From the NCBI GenBank assembly GCA_015056325.1, contig SVGL01000001.1:124001-188000 (forward strand): 64,000 nucleotides of DNA, given 5' to 3'. Below, one piece after another: positions 1 through 9,751 of the stretch. The position numbers and the translations under genes are program-made. The first letter of the stretch is position 1, and every line of letters starts with the position of its first letter. This DNA comes from Clostridiales bacterium (GTDB lineage: Bacteria; Bacillota; Clostridia; Christensenellales; Aristaeellaceae). The notes beneath the pieces were generated by a model. It made no database searches, was not told where the DNA came from, and was given only the letters and a program-made list of their open reading frames with translations.

Positions 1-373
1 CGCCGATATGCTCTGCAATGGCGGTGGCTGCGTCGTTGCCGGAGGCCATCATCAGCCCGTAGAGCATCTCCCGCAGAGTGAGGGTCTCGCCCTCCGCCAG
101 GTAGATGCTGGTGCCCGGCACGCCAAAGGCATTGCGGCTGCAGGTGACAGGTGCGTCCAGGTCGCCATTTTCCAGGGCGAGGAGAGCCGTCATCACCTTG
201 GTGGTGGAGGCCATGGGCAGTGTCGTTTCCGCGTTGTGTGAGAGCAGCACCCGCCCGCTGGCCTCGTCGATGATCACGCAGGCCTTCGCGCTGGTGCCAA
301 CCTCTTCGGCGGAGGCGGGGAGGATAGCAAGCAGGCACATCGCGGCCAGCAGCAGGGCACCCAGCCGGCGCAT
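1..373 (-). CDS. dacF: D-alanyl-D-alanine carboxypeptidase, DacF type (5' part only)
   Basis: Only the first 124 codons are in the window; the gene runs off the left edge. The product is a secreted penicillin-binding protein that trims the terminal D-Ala of peptidoglycan stem peptides. A signal peptide covers residues 1-22. The serine-protease-like SxxK motif is STTK at 56-59 (catalytic Ser56, Lys59), and the second motif SGN is at 111-113; the KTG motif would lie outside the window. The start ATG overlaps the TGA of gerW (TGATG), which implies translational coupling. The order DUF2953 - gerW - dacF is the usual one in Clostridia and Bacilli, where these genes serve the forespore/cortex. Family call is sure; the dacF rather than dacB name is inferred from context. 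Confidence 0.9.
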   Translation of the reverse strand, partial: MRRLGALLLAAMCLLAILPASAEEVGTSAKACVIIDEASGRVLLSHNAETTLPMASTTKVMTALLALENGDLDAPVTCSRNAFGVPGTSIYLAEGETLTLREMLYGLMMASGNDAATAIAEHIG

Positions 374-774
374 CACATCATCCCCGCAGAGCCGGACTTG
401 TCAAAGATATTCTTTACGTCCTCCATGACGGTGGGGATGAGCTCCACCACCCGGTCTGCCACGGTAGAACAGGTGGCGGGCAGCATGCGGACGCTGCCGT
501 CCTGCACCACCAGGAAGCCCACCGGCTGCACCGATACACCCGCGCCGCTGCCGCCGGCAAAGGGAAAATCGACGGGCTCGACGGGGTGCTTTGCCTTCTC
601 CGTGGTGGTCAGATCACCGCCGGCGGTCACATAGCCGAAGGAAACCTTGCTGATGGGGATAATCGTTGCGCCGCCGTGTGCCTCAACAGGATCGCCGACG
701 ACGGTGTTCACGTCCACCATGTCCTTGATGGATGTCATGGCGGTCTGCATCAGTTCACCAATGGGATGTTCCAT
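373..774 (-). CDS. gerW: GerW family sporulation protein (YtfJ)
   Basis: A 133-residue protein that matches GerW/YtfJ over its whole length: an N-terminal HPIGELMQTAM helix, the VVGDPVE turn, a GATIIPISKVSFGY strand segment, and a C-terminal region ending in a short hydrophobic helix. In Bacillus the homologue is made in the forespore and is needed for germination of some spores; its biochemical activity is unknown. A Shine-Dalgarno GAGG precedes the ATG. Its first 20 bases overlap the end of the DUF2953 gene and its stop overlaps the dacF start, so the three genes form one compact operon. Confidence 0.9.
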   Translation of the reverse strand: MEHPIGELMQTAMTSIKDMVDVNTVVGDPVEAHGGATIIPISKVSFGYVTAGGDLTTTEKAKHPVEPVDFPFAGGSGAGVSVQPVGFLVVQDGSVRMLPATCSTVADRVVELIPTVMEDVKNIFDKSGSAGMM

Positions 775-1282
775 ATGCTGTCCTCGCTTTCTGCCGCAGG
801 CGGAAGGCCAGCAGCCTCAATATTGTCAGGAGGAGTGTGCCCAGGGTCAGGCGGATTATGCAATGGAGCTGGATGGTGGAATGGGGGCGAAAGAAATCCG
901 GCTGCACACGGATGCGTATATGACGCCGGTGCAGCTGAGGAATGCAGCACAGTAGTCCCCGCAGGCTGCCGGTCAGCAAGGAGGTGGCAGCAGCATCTCC
1001 GGCACGCAGGAGGAGGAGTGCATCCAGCCTGTCCAGGTGAATGTGCCGCAGAAAGAAACGCCGCGCCTCAGCAGATTCCCGCAGGGCGGTGAAGAGCTTG
1101 CTGCCCCGGTGGAGGCGCTTTTCCCCCGGGGATTGGTTTGCGGACGGCCAGGTGTGACGAAGGAAGGCATACTTCAGCATCACGCGGACCTTGGTGCTGC
1201 CTTGATGGCGCAGATCTGCCTGAAGGGTCAAGGGCAGCAGGAGTACCTCCAGCAACAGCAGCACAGCGAGCAACAGCAGCAT
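755..1282 (-). CDS. DUF2953 domain protein (YtfI-like)
   Basis: A 175-residue protein that begins with one long hydrophobic segment (residues 1-20, rich in Leu), followed by a charged region and a second hydrophobic stretch near the C-terminus. I place the start at 1282 because AGGAGG lies 7 bases upstream; the open frame extends further but that part reads as intergenic. In Bacillus and Clostridia a DUF2953 protein (YtfI) is encoded just before gerW, and that position is the main support here. No enzymatic motif is visible. It is likely a small membrane-attached protein used in sporulation, but the function is unknown. Confidence 0.7.
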   Translation of the reverse strand: MLLLLAVLLLLEVLLLPLTLQADLRHQGSTKVRVMLKYAFLRHTWPSANQSPGEKRLHRGSKLFTALRESAEARRFFLRHIHLDRLDALLLLRAGDAAATSLLTGSLRGLLCCIPQLHRRHIRIRVQPDFFRPHSTIQLHCIIRLTLGTLLLTILRLLAFRLRQKARTAYGTSHW

Positions 1283-1339
1283 GGCAGTACCTCCTTGGCT
1301 ATTCTGAACCGGAAAAAACAATGAAACCCATAAACATGA

Positions 1340-1368
1340 TTGACGAAATGGGCGAAAAAAGATATAAT
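1340..1368 (+). promoter_or_regulatory. Sigma-A promoter of mtnN
   Basis: TTGACG at 1340-1345 and TATAAT at 1363-1368 with a 17-base spacer, about 36 bases before the mtnN start. Confidence 0.85.
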
Positions 1369-1403
1369 ATATGCGTATGCCTTTCAGTAAGAGGAGGTAC
1401 CTC

Positions 1404-2093
1404 ATGTACGGATTGATCGGAGCCATGTCCCTGGAGGTCGAGGCGCTGATGGCGCAGGTGGAAGACCGAGAGGAAAAGAAAGTTGGCATGGACGTGTTTG
1501 TCAGCGGCAGGCTCTTTGGCCAGGAAGCCGTGCTGGCCGTTTGCGGGCCGGGCAAGGTGAACGCTGCCCTGTGCGCCCAGAGCATGATTCTGCATTATCA
1601 GCCGGAATGGATTCTGAACCTCGGCGTGGCCGGGGCGGGTGATGCAACAGTCTCCATCGGCGATATGGTTGTCGCTACCGCTGCCGTGCAGCATGATATG
1701 GACACTTCTCCCATTGGCGATCCCGTGGGTCTGGTGAGCAAGATCAACCTGGTGGAGATTCCCTGCGACGATGCGCTGCGTGCGAAGCTGGTGAAGGCTG
1801 CCTCCCAGGTAGAGGGCGTCAATGTCCACGAGGGTATTATTGCTACCGGCGATCAGTTTATTCACTCCGGCGATGTACGCAGCCGCATTCACGGCCTGTT
1901 CCACGCCAAGGCGGTGGAAATGGAAGGCGGCGCGGTGGCCCATGCCTGCTATGTGCATGGCGTGCCCTGCGGTGTGCTGCGCTCCATCTCTGACCAGGCC
2001 GACGGTCACAGCGACATGGATTATCCCACCTTCGCGGCGCTGGCGGCCAGCCACTCCCAGCAGGTGGTGGAGAATCTGCTGCGCGGGGAATAA
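1404..2093 (+). CDS. mtnN: 5'-methylthioadenosine/S-adenosylhomocysteine nucleosidase
   Basis: A 229-residue cytosolic enzyme that hydrolyses the glycosidic bond of methylthioadenosine, S-adenosylhomocysteine and 5'-deoxyadenosine, recycling waste of SAM-dependent reactions. The N-terminus MYGLIGAMSLEVEAL has the catalytic-site Glu11. The VEMEGGA segment (about residues 171-177) supplies the ribose-binding Met-Glu pair, and SDQAD near residue 196 has the catalytic Asp. Length is normal for the family. The start at 1404 follows GAGGAGG; an earlier in-frame ATG at 1371 would lie on top of the -10 region. It is divergent from the gerW operon and transcribed from its own strong promoter. Confidence 0.95.
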   Translation: MYGLIGAMSLEVEALMAQVEDREEKKVGMDVFVSGRLFGQEAVLAVCGPGKVNAALCAQSMILHYQPEWILNLGVAGAGDATVSIGDMVVATAAVQHDMDTSPIGDPVGLVSKINLVEIPCDDALRAKLVKAASQVEGVNVHEGIIATGDQFIHSGDVRSRIHGLFHAKAVEMEGGAVAHACYVHGVPCGVLRSISDQADGHSDMDYPTFAALAASHSQQVVENLLRGE

Positions 2094-2114
2094 ACGGCAA
2101 TTCGTCGCATTCCC

Positions 2115-2143
2115 TTGCCAATTGGTGAAAAACGCGGTATAAT
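2115..2143 (+). promoter_or_regulatory. Sigma-A promoter for the receiver-like/SPFH gene pair
   Basis: TTGCCA at 2115-2120, a 17-base spacer and TATAAT at 2138-2143, just before the gene starting at 2181. Confidence 0.8.
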
Positions 2144-2180
2144 GTTATTTGTCGATTGATATGATATGGAGGCTGCACGG

Positions 2181-2987
2181 ATGTACAAACTCCTTCTTGT
2201 GACCAATAATCAGGCGGTGCGCGACGCCTTTGCCGCTGTGGCCTGGGAGAATATGGGCTTCAAGCCTCCCCGCATGGCCGCGGATATGGAAGAGGCGCTG
2301 GAAAGCCTCAAGGCCTACCACTCCGACGCTATCGCCATTGCCCTGCCCAAGCAGGAAGACACCGAGCTCTATAAGGCGCTGATGGAGCGTTATCCCAATG
2401 TGCCGGTGATCGAGGCGCCCGATAAGCGCGGCGAGGCAGAGATCCGTACGCTGGAGCTGCGCAAGCTCCTGGCCCGCCTGAATGCGGATGACTCCGATGA
2501 TAATTATACGCTGGCTGACCAGATGATGTACTGCCGCCATGAATACTTCCGCGCGCTGATGGATCGCCGCATTCCCTCCGGGAAGGATGTGGAGAGGATG
2601 CTCCGCCTGGTGCGCTCAAAGATGGATCCCCACCGTCCCTGCGTGGTGGCTGAGATGAAAATGCCCGACGGCAGCGACTTCCTCAAGGGCCGCTGGCACT
2701 ACGGAACCCAACGCCTGGAGATGGCCCTGCGCAATATCTTCGGTGTGGAGGTAGCGGGGCTGCGGATCCTCTCCTGCGTGTTGCCCGGCGACCGGATTAT
2801 CCTTCTGGGTTGCCCGATGCTCTACCACGAGGTGGAGGCTGCGGAGAATTCCATCACCGGTGTGGTTTCTCACCATGTGCAGGACTGCATCGATCATGTA
2901 GATGAATATCTTGGTATTGACCTGACCATCTCGGCGCTGCATGTTCTGCCTGCGCTGACTGCCATGGCTGGCGATGCACAGATCTGA
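2181..2987 (+). CDS. Receiver-like protein of unknown function
   Basis: A 268-residue soluble protein. The first 110 residues have the alternating strand/helix look of a response-regulator receiver (MYKLLLVTNNQ, then IAIALPKQED, then PVIEAP). The phospho-acceptor Asp is not where expected, as strand 3 reads AIAIALP, so phosphorylation is doubtful. Residues 115-268 form a separate alpha/beta region with no DNA-binding helix-turn-helix that I can see. It sits 31 bases upstream of the SPFH/zinc-ribbon gene, is probably co-transcribed with it, and may regulate or partner it. I do not recognise a specific family. Confidence 0.6.
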   Translation: MYKLLLVTNNQAVRDAFAAVAWENMGFKPPRMAADMEEALESLKAYHSDAIAIALPKQEDTELYKALMERYPNVPVIEAPDKRGEAEIRTLELRKLLARLNADDSDDNYTLADQMMYCRHEYFRALMDRRIPSGKDVERMLRLVRSKMDPHRPCVVAEMKMPDGSDFLKGRWHYGTQRLEMALRNIFGVEVAGLRILSCVLPGDRIILLGCPMLYHEVEAAENSITGVVSHHVQDCIDHVDEYLGIDLTISALHVLPALTAMAGDAQI

Positions 2988-3018
2988 TAACGTATCAAAA
3001 GACAAGGAGGGCTTGTTT

Positions 3019-4095
3019 ATGGGTATCTTTGACGCAATTGGTAATCTTGTGAAAAGCCAACTCATCGATGTGATCGAGTGGACGGACAACACCTCGGATA
3101 CGCTGGTCTACAAGTATGACATGAATGGCAAGGAAATCATGATGGGCGCGCAGCTTACTGTGCGCGAAAGCCAGGTTGCCATCTTCGTTAACGAAGGCGA
3201 GCTGGCGGACGTCTACGGCCCCGGCCGCTACGAACTGTCCACCTCCAACATGCCCATCATGACCAAGCTCCAGTCCTGGAAGTACGGCTTCAACAGTCCC
3301 TTCAAGGCGGACGTCTACTTCGTCAACACCAAGCAGTTCCTGGATCGCAAGTGGGGCACTTCCAACCCCGTCATGATGCGCGATGCTGAATTCGGCATGA
3401 TCCGCATTCGCGCCTTCGGCGTGTACGCGTTCAAGATCAGCGACCCTGTTGTGTTCCTGCGCGAGGTCTTCGGCACCAAGAAGATCACCACCGCTGAGGA
3501 CATTGAGGGGCAGATCAAGCGCACGCTGGTGTCCGGCCTGAGCGACGCCATCGCTGAGAGCAAGATCCCCGCGCTGGATCTGGCGGCCAACTACGACGAG
3601 CTGTCCAACTTCGCGCTGCAGGCCATGAATCCCAAGGTGGCTCCCCTGGGAGTGACGCTGACGGCCTTCGTCATCGAGAATATCTCCCTGCCTGAGGAAG
3701 TCGAGAAGTCCATGGACAAGCGTACCTCCATGGGCGTGCTGGGCGATATGAACAAGTATACCCAGTACCAGGCGGCGGAGGCACTGCGTGAGGCGGCTAC
3801 CACTCCCAACAGCGCAGCGGGGTCTGGTATGGGCCTGGGCGCTGGCGTGGCGATGGGCCAGATGTTCGCCGGCATCTTCAACCAGCAGAACCAGCAGCCC
3901 GCTCCTCAGGCTGCTCCCGCGGCTCCTGTTGCAAAGGGTTCCTTCTGCCCCGAGTGCGGCAATCAGGTCGCTCCCGGTGCGAAATTCTGTGCCAACTGTG
4001 GTGCGAAGCAGGCTGTTACTGCTGTGTGCCCTGGCTGCGGTCAGCCCACCACCCCCGGCGCCAAGTTCTGCGCCAACTGCGGGCAGAAGCTGTAA
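3019..4095 (+). CDS. SPFH domain protein with C-terminal double zinc ribbon (YdjI-like)
   Basis: A 358-residue protein. Residues 1-250 resemble the SPFH/band-7 fold of the virion-core/YdjI type, including the GPGRYEL motif near residue 74. A low-complexity Ala/Pro/Gln linker follows at about 270-310. Two zinc ribbons close the chain: CPECGNQ...CANCGAK and CPGCGQP...CANCGQK, each a CxxC pair of pairs. In Bacillus, YdjI is a membrane-envelope stress protein encoded with PspA-like partners; no PspA gene is near here. It probably forms a peripheral membrane scaffold. SD AAGGAGG is at 3004-3010 and a terminator follows directly. The earlier in-frame ATG at 2974 overlaps the upstream gene and was rejected. 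Confidence 0.85.
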   Translation: MGIFDAIGNLVKSQLIDVIEWTDNTSDTLVYKYDMNGKEIMMGAQLTVRESQVAIFVNEGELADVYGPGRYELSTSNMPIMTKLQSWKYGFNSPFKADVYFVNTKQFLDRKWGTSNPVMMRDAEFGMIRIRAFGVYAFKISDPVVFLREVFGTKKITTAEDIEGQIKRTLVSGLSDAIAESKIPALDLAANYDELSNFALQAMNPKVAPLGVTLTAFVIENISLPEEVEKSMDKRTSMGVLGDMNKYTQYQAAEALREAATTPNSAAGSGMGLGAGVAMGQMFAGIFNQQNQQPAPQAAPAAPVAKGSFCPECGNQVAPGAKFCANCGAKQAVTAVCPGCGQPTTPGAKFCANCGQKL

Positions 4096-4107
4096 TCGAA
4101 TAATATA

Positions 4108-4136
4108 GGGAGCGTCCAGCGCGGGCGCTCCCTTTT
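4108..4136 (+). terminator. Intrinsic terminator after the SPFH gene
   Basis: GGGAGCG pairs with CGCTCCC around a 11-base loop, followed by TTTT. Confidence 0.85.
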
Positions 4137-4143
4137 GCATGGG

Positions 4144-4172
4144 AAAAGGCTGGTGCATCACTGCATCAGCCT
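4144..4172 (-). terminator. Intrinsic terminator after the SSB-like gene
   Basis: On the minus strand AGGCTGATGC pairs with GCACCAGCCT and is followed by TTTT, 9 bases past the stop codon. Confidence 0.8.
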
Positions 4173-4180
4173 GAATCTGT

Positions 4181-4900
4181 TTACTGCGGATTGCTCAGAA
4201 ACCCCGAGTCCGTCGCGACGGTTTCATAGTGCAGAGGGGCGTCCTCGCGCACGCCCTGGCGAATGACGAAGGGCGAGCTGGGCTGGACGATGGTGTCCGC
4301 CATGCTGAGGCGGCCCACGGAGACCTCATAGGCCGTCTTGTTGAGGATGGTGCCGTCCGCCAGCTGCTTCTGATATGCACGGGACTGGAAGCGGCCCAGC
4401 AGCGTCACCTTGTCGCCGACCTTCAGGTGGCTGGCGAAGCGGGCGGTGCGGCCCCAGGTGATGCAGGGGATGTAGTCGCTCTTGCCATAGGCTCGGTTGA
4501 CAGCCAGCATCAGGTCGGCGATTTCCCGGCCAAAGGGCGTGGTGCGGTAGCTCGGCGGCTTGCACAGCGCACCGGTCAGGTGCACCTGGTTGGGGTTTTC
4601 TTCCGTGTCGGGGTCCAGGAGCCGCTGGGCAAAGCCGGTGATCAGCAGCCTTCCAGCCCCTTCGATCACCTTGTTGTAGCTGCGCAGCTGGCCCTCGAAG
4701 CAAAGGGGAGAGCCGACTTCCAGGTTGACGCCCTCCATCAGACGCTCGGAGATGGTGATGGGCAGCAGATCCTCCGCGCCGGACAGACGCGGCACGGACA
4801 GCGTTGCATAGTAGAACTTCTCCCCGAAGACCTCGTGGCCATACTCGGGCGTGTCAGTCAGAATGCCAGACAAATGCAGGTAGTTCCCGGTTTCTTCCAT
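4181..4900 (-). CDS. Single-stranded DNA-binding-like protein with two OB folds
   Basis: A 239-residue protein with two SSB-like OB-fold halves. The first covers about residues 5-95 (NYLHLSGILTD... to ...RLLITGFAQRL). The second covers about 104-205 (NQVHLTGALCKPPSYRTTPFGREIADLMLAV... FASHLKVGDKVTLLGRFQSRAY), which has the classic SSB core pattern. There is no acidic DDDIPF-type tail, so it is not the housekeeping SSB; proteins of this kind occur widely in Clostridia and are annotated only as SSB-like. Its leader is one of the three-hairpin elements (4917-4998), which ends just before the SD AAGGAG. It lies downstream of the deacetylase gene on the same strand. Confidence 0.8.
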   Translation of the reverse strand: MEETGNYLHLSGILTDTPEYGHEVFGEKFYYATLSVPRLSGAEDLLPITISERLMEGVNLEVGSPLCFEGQLRSYNKVIEGAGRLLITGFAQRLLDPDTEENPNQVHLTGALCKPPSYRTTPFGREIADLMLAVNRAYGKSDYIPCITWGRTARFASHLKVGDKVTLLGRFQSRAYQKQLADGTILNKTAYEVSVGRLSMADTIVQPSSPFVIRQGVREDAPLHYETVATDSGFLSNPQ

Positions 4901-4916
4901 AGCTGTTCTCCTTTTT

Positions 4917-4998
4917 CTCGGCCATCACTGCCCAGGCAGCGCTGGCTACTCTCGGCCATTGCAAGCAATGGCTCTCGTTGGTCGGGCAAGCCCGACCT
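4917..4998 (-). repeat. Three-hairpin element, copy A (leader of the SSB-like gene)
   Basis: Read on the minus strand: hairpin 1 GGTCGGGC-TT-GCCCGACC, linker AACGA, hairpin 2 GCCATTGC-TT-GCAATGGC, linker CGAGAGTAGCCAGCG, hairpin 3 CTGCC-TG-GGCAG, then TGATGGCCGAG. The SD AAGGAG follows at 4914-4909. It begins 11 bases past the stop of the upstream deacetylase gene, so it fills the gap between two genes of the same strand. Confidence 0.85.
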
Positions 4999-5008
4999 CG
5001 TGCCGACG

Positions 5009-5827
5009 TTACTGGGCAGCGGGATGCTGCTTGCCCTGCACGTCGATGGTTGTGCTTCCTGAAAGCAGGATGTCCTTGGCGGGGATCATTTGGAATCCCT
5101 GCGCCTGATAGTGTTTAAGGATGGCGGGCAGCGCCTCCACGATGAATTCCGAGTCATTGTGGAAAAGGATGATGTCCCCCGGCTGCACGTTGTTGGTAGC
5201 CCGTTTGACCAGGTCGGCGACGCCGCGGTTCTTCCAGTCCAGCGAGTCGATCGACCACTGCACGGCCTCGTACCCTTCGTCCCGAACGACGGTGATGACC
5301 TTGCTGTTGTAGTCGCCATAGGGCGGTCGGAACAGCGTGGGCCGCATGCCGGTGAGGGCCTCGATCTTGTCCGAGCAGGAATCCAGCTCAGCGCGGATCT
5401 TGCTGTCGGAGATCTGGGTGAAGTGGGCGTGACTGTCGGAATGATTGCCGATCTCATGCCCCCGCGCGGCGATCTCCTTGACCAGATCCGGATATTTGTC
5501 CACCCAGATGCCCACAAGGAAGAAGGTTGCCTTGGCGTCATATTCATCCAGCAGATCGAGAATTGCGCGGGTTTTGTCGCCGCCCCAGGAGGCGTCGAAG
5601 GTGACGGAGATCACCTTGTCTGCCCGTTCCACGGAGTAGATGGGCAGCACCTTCTTCGCGGCGACGACGGCGGTTGCGTCCTGCTGCAAGGGACCAAGGT
5701 ACAGTGCGCAGAGCACCGCCAGGGCACACAGAAGTGCCAGAGGACGAATGGGTGGTTTCATGGGCTTCTTCTGCCAGTCGAAGACCGGCTTTTCCCGGCG
5801 TGTGAGGGTCGTGGGGCTTGTCATCAT
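5009..5827 (-). CDS. Polysaccharide deacetylase (NodB/PdaB-like), membrane-anchored
   Basis: A carbohydrate esterase family 4 enzyme of 272 residues that probably removes acetyl groups from peptidoglycan or another N-acetylated glycan outside the cell. A single N-terminal membrane segment (LALLCALAVLCALYLG) serves as signal anchor. NodB motifs are in order: TFDASWG with the catalytic-base Asp, HEIGNHSDSHAHF supplying the two zinc His, RPPYGDYN, a conserved WSIDSLDW, and ILFHND near the end. The start is uncertain: ATG at 5845, 5827 and 5824 are all in frame, and I prefer 5827 because AGAGG/GGTGG lie upstream. The next gene downstream is the SSB-like gene, separated only by repeat copy A. Confidence 0.88.
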   Translation of the reverse strand: MMTSPTTLTRREKPVFDWQKKPMKPPIRPLALLCALAVLCALYLGPLQQDATAVVAAKKVLPIYSVERADKVISVTFDASWGGDKTRAILDLLDEYDAKATFFLVGIWVDKYPDLVKEIAARGHEIGNHSDSHAHFTQISDSKIRAELDSCSDKIEALTGMRPTLFRPPYGDYNSKVITVVRDEGYEAVQWSIDSLDWKNRGVADLVKRATNNVQPGDIILFHNDSEFIVEALPAILKHYQAQGFQMIPAKDILLSGSTTIDVQGKQHPAAQ

Positions 5828-6135
5828 CTGCCACCATCCTCTCATAATGTATGCGCAGAATCACGCGTTATTCCGCATGTTCCCGCATCCGCCAAAGGCA
5901 GCGGCCTTTCGACAGGCTCCTTCGCGGTATCTGGATGGTCAAGTGTATGACGGCTCTTTCACCAATAAAACGCATGAGGACAGGAAAATCTTTCAGCCCC
6001 GGGGAAGATTTACAATGCTTTAACATATTGGTCGCATATCCATTTCCATCTTGATGATAGCACGCAAATATGACAGGAGAATGAACCACCGATGAAATTT
6101 GACGGGATGCGGAACGAAATGCTAAAAACAAAAAC

Positions 6136-6328
6136 GCTCTCCCAAAGATGGGAGAGCAGGAAAACCTCCGGGAGGTGTCGAAGGGTCCGCAGGCCCTCTG
6201 ACTGCAATCGTATCCGGGGGCTTTGCCGCTGGGGCAGGGCGTTTTCCGCTTGCGGAAAACATACCTTGCAATTTTCACGGCCGTGAACGAAGTGAACAGT
6301 GAAAATTGAACTTCCCGCAGGAAGTTGT
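6136..6328. repeat. Cluster of inverted repeats between pdaB-like gene and groEL
   Basis: Perfect pairings: GCTCTCCC/GGGAGAGC (6136-6157), CCTCC/GGAGG (6165-6175), GTTTTCCGC-TT-GCGGAAAAC (6241-6260), CAATTTTCAC (6269-6278) with GTGAAAATTG (6301-6310) enclosing the palindrome TTCACGGCCGTGAA, and AACTTCC-CGCA-GGAAGTT (6311-6328). The sequence does not match the three-hairpin element family elsewhere in the window. Confidence 0.8.
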
Positions 6329-6340
6329 CCCCTAACTCAA

Positions 6341-6371
6341 AAAGATGGCTTCAACGAAGCCATCTTTTTGA
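6341..6371. terminator. Bidirectional terminator at the end of groEL
   Basis: A 14-bp perfect stem, AAAAAGATGGCTTC paired with GAAGCCATCTTTTT around a 3-base loop, 15 bases past the groEL stop. The A and T tracts allow function on both strands. Confidence 0.85.
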
Positions 6372-6385
6372 AAGCGCGTTAGCGC

Positions 6386-8038
<1,653 letters not shown>

Positions 8039-8121
8039 TTACTCCAGGCTATATGGAGTATAGTCGCGGAAGTCTATTCAAGGCTCCCGGCTGTTTGGCG
8101 GAAAAATGGGACGAAGTCCCC

Positions 8122-8433
<312 letters not shown>

Positions 8434-8460
8434 TTAGCACTCTGATTCTATGAGTGCTAA
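8434..8460 (-). promoter_or_regulatory. CIRCE operator (HrcA binding site) of groESL
   Basis: TTAGCACTC, a 9-base spacer and GAGTGCTAA: an exact match to the CIRCE consensus, placed just after the -10 box. HrcA repression with heat-shock release is expected from family knowledge; hrcA itself is not in the window. Confidence 0.97.
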
Positions 8461-8466
8461 ACAACT

Positions 8467-8494
8467 ATTATACGCATTTTCCAGGATATTGCAA
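8467..8494 (-). promoter_or_regulatory. Sigma-A promoter of groESL
   Basis: Minus-strand TTGCAA (8494-8489), a 16-base spacer and TATAAT (8472-8467). The CIRCE palindrome begins 6 bases downstream. Confidence 0.85.
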
Positions 8495-8554
8495 GGGGAA
8501 CACATGTGCTATCTATGCAGAATGGTTACAAATATACGGAAATTTCATCAATCG

Positions 8555-8584
8555 TTGTCTGAACGTCTCAAATCGTGGTATAAT
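8555..8584 (+). promoter_or_regulatory. Sigma-A promoter of mutY
   Basis: TTGTCT at 8555-8560, an 18-base spacer and TATAAT at 8579-8584; the ATG is 30 bases further on. Confidence 0.75.
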
Positions 8585-8613
8585 ATGTGTAAAGAAACAT
8601 TCGGAGGATAACC

Positions 8614-9669
8614 ATGCCCGCACGAATTGCTCCCTTGCTCCTTGCCTGGTATGACCAGCATGCCCGCACGCTGCCGTGGCGGGGGATCCGCGATCCTTAC
8701 CGCACCTGGGTATCGGAAACGATGCTTCAGCAGACCCGCGTAGAAACTGTGCTGGGGTACTATGACCGCTTCCTGAAGCGTTTCCCGATAGTGGCTGACC
8801 TGGCTGCTGCTCCGGAGGACGACGTGCTCAAAATGTGGGAGGGGCTGGGATATTACAGCCGTGCCCGCAATCTGCACAAGGGCGCCAAACAGGTTATGGC
8901 GGAGTACGGGGGCATAATTCCGTCTGCTGAGGAAGAACTGCGCAAGATCAGCGGCATCGGCCCCTATACCGCCGGCGCCATCGCCAGCATTGCCTTCGAC
9001 CAGCCTGTACCTGCGGTGGACGGCAACGTTATCCGCGTGGTGAGCAGATTGCGAGGCATCCGTGAGAACGTGGGCATCCCCTCTGTTCGCCGGATGCTGG
9101 AAGGGGAGGCGGCATTGCTTGTTCCGGCGACGCGCCCCGGCGATTTCAACCAGGCAATGATGGATCTGGGCGCGACCATTTGTGTCCCTGGTACGCCTTC
9201 CTGCGAGAGGTGCCCGCTCCAGTCCTTGTGTGACGCATACGCAGCCGGAGACGCGGAGGATTTGCCTGTCCTGCCCCGCAAGAATCCACCGAAGGTGATT
9301 GACTACGCGGTATGCCTGATCTTCTCCGGCGATCGTGTCCTCATGCGCCAGCGCACAGAGGCGATGCTCCGCGGGCTGTGGGTCTTCCCGATGGCGGAAG
9401 GTAAGCTCACCCTGCGTCAGGTACCCGCTGCAGTAAAGAAGCTGACGAAGCTAACCGTCACCGATGTGCAGCCTGCCGGGGAAGCAAAGCATGTCTTTAC
9501 TCATCAGATCTGGCAGATGCAGCTCTGCACCATGTCTGCCCCGGAAAATGCCGAGGCTCCTGCCGGATACCGCTTCATCCCTGTGGATGAAATGGCCGAA
9601 CTCGCCATCCCCACAGCGGTGAAAGCTGCGGTTAAAGCCGTATACAAGCATATGCTGGAATGTACTTGA
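8614..9669 (+). CDS. mutY: A/G-specific adenine DNA glycosylase MutY
   Basis: A 351-residue base-excision repair enzyme that removes adenine mispaired with 8-oxoguanine. The N-terminal ETMLQQTRVE segment has the catalytic Glu, the helix-hairpin-helix is ISGIGPYTAGAIASIAF, and AVDGNVIRV has the catalytic Asp. The [4Fe-4S] cluster ligands lie in the segment CVPGTPSCERCPLQSLC (Cx6Cx2Cx5C). A Nudix-like 8-oxoG recognition domain fills residues 225-351, including FTHQIW. SD GGAGG precedes the ATG. Length and domain order are standard, and it is transcribed alone. Confidence 0.96.
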   Translation: MPARIAPLLLAWYDQHARTLPWRGIRDPYRTWVSETMLQQTRVETVLGYYDRFLKRFPIVADLAAAPEDDVLKMWEGLGYYSRARNLHKGAKQVMAEYGGIIPSAEEELRKISGIGPYTAGAIASIAFDQPVPAVDGNVIRVVSRLRGIRENVGIPSVRRMLEGEAALLVPATRPGDFNQAMMDLGATICVPGTPSCERCPLQSLCDAYAAGDAEDLPVLPRKNPPKVIDYAVCLIFSGDRVLMRQRTEAMLRGLWVFPMAEGKLTLRQVPAAVKKLTKLTVTDVQPAGEAKHVFTHQIWQMQLCTMSAPENAEAPAGYRFIPVDEMAELAIPTAVKAAVKAVYKHMLECT

Positions 9670-9681
9670 TTTGTTTTCAAA

Positions 9682-9710
9682 TTGACATACGTCCCCAAAT
9701 CTGTTATCAT
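9682..9710 (+). promoter_or_regulatory. Sigma-A promoter of the PRTase-like gene
   Basis: Consensus TTGACA at 9682-9687, a 17-base spacer and TATCAT at 9705-9710. Confidence 0.82.
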
Positions 9711-9751
9711 ATATGCACCAATCCTGAGAAATATATAAGGGGAGATTCATC

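Larger units (their letters stand above)
5828..6385. other. Gene-free gap with a palindrome cluster
   Basis: No credible coding sequence is seen between the deacetylase start and the groEL stop; the open frames here lack ribosome sites and domain-like composition. 5830-6110 holds nothing I can name apart from probable upstream signals of the deacetylase. 6136-6371 is packed with perfect or near-perfect inverted repeats, described separately. Confidence 0.7.

Noticed and set aside
5868-6278. 136-codon open frame on the minus strand between the deacetylase and groEL
   Set aside because: It runs through the palindrome cluster, has no SD and shows no protein-like pattern.
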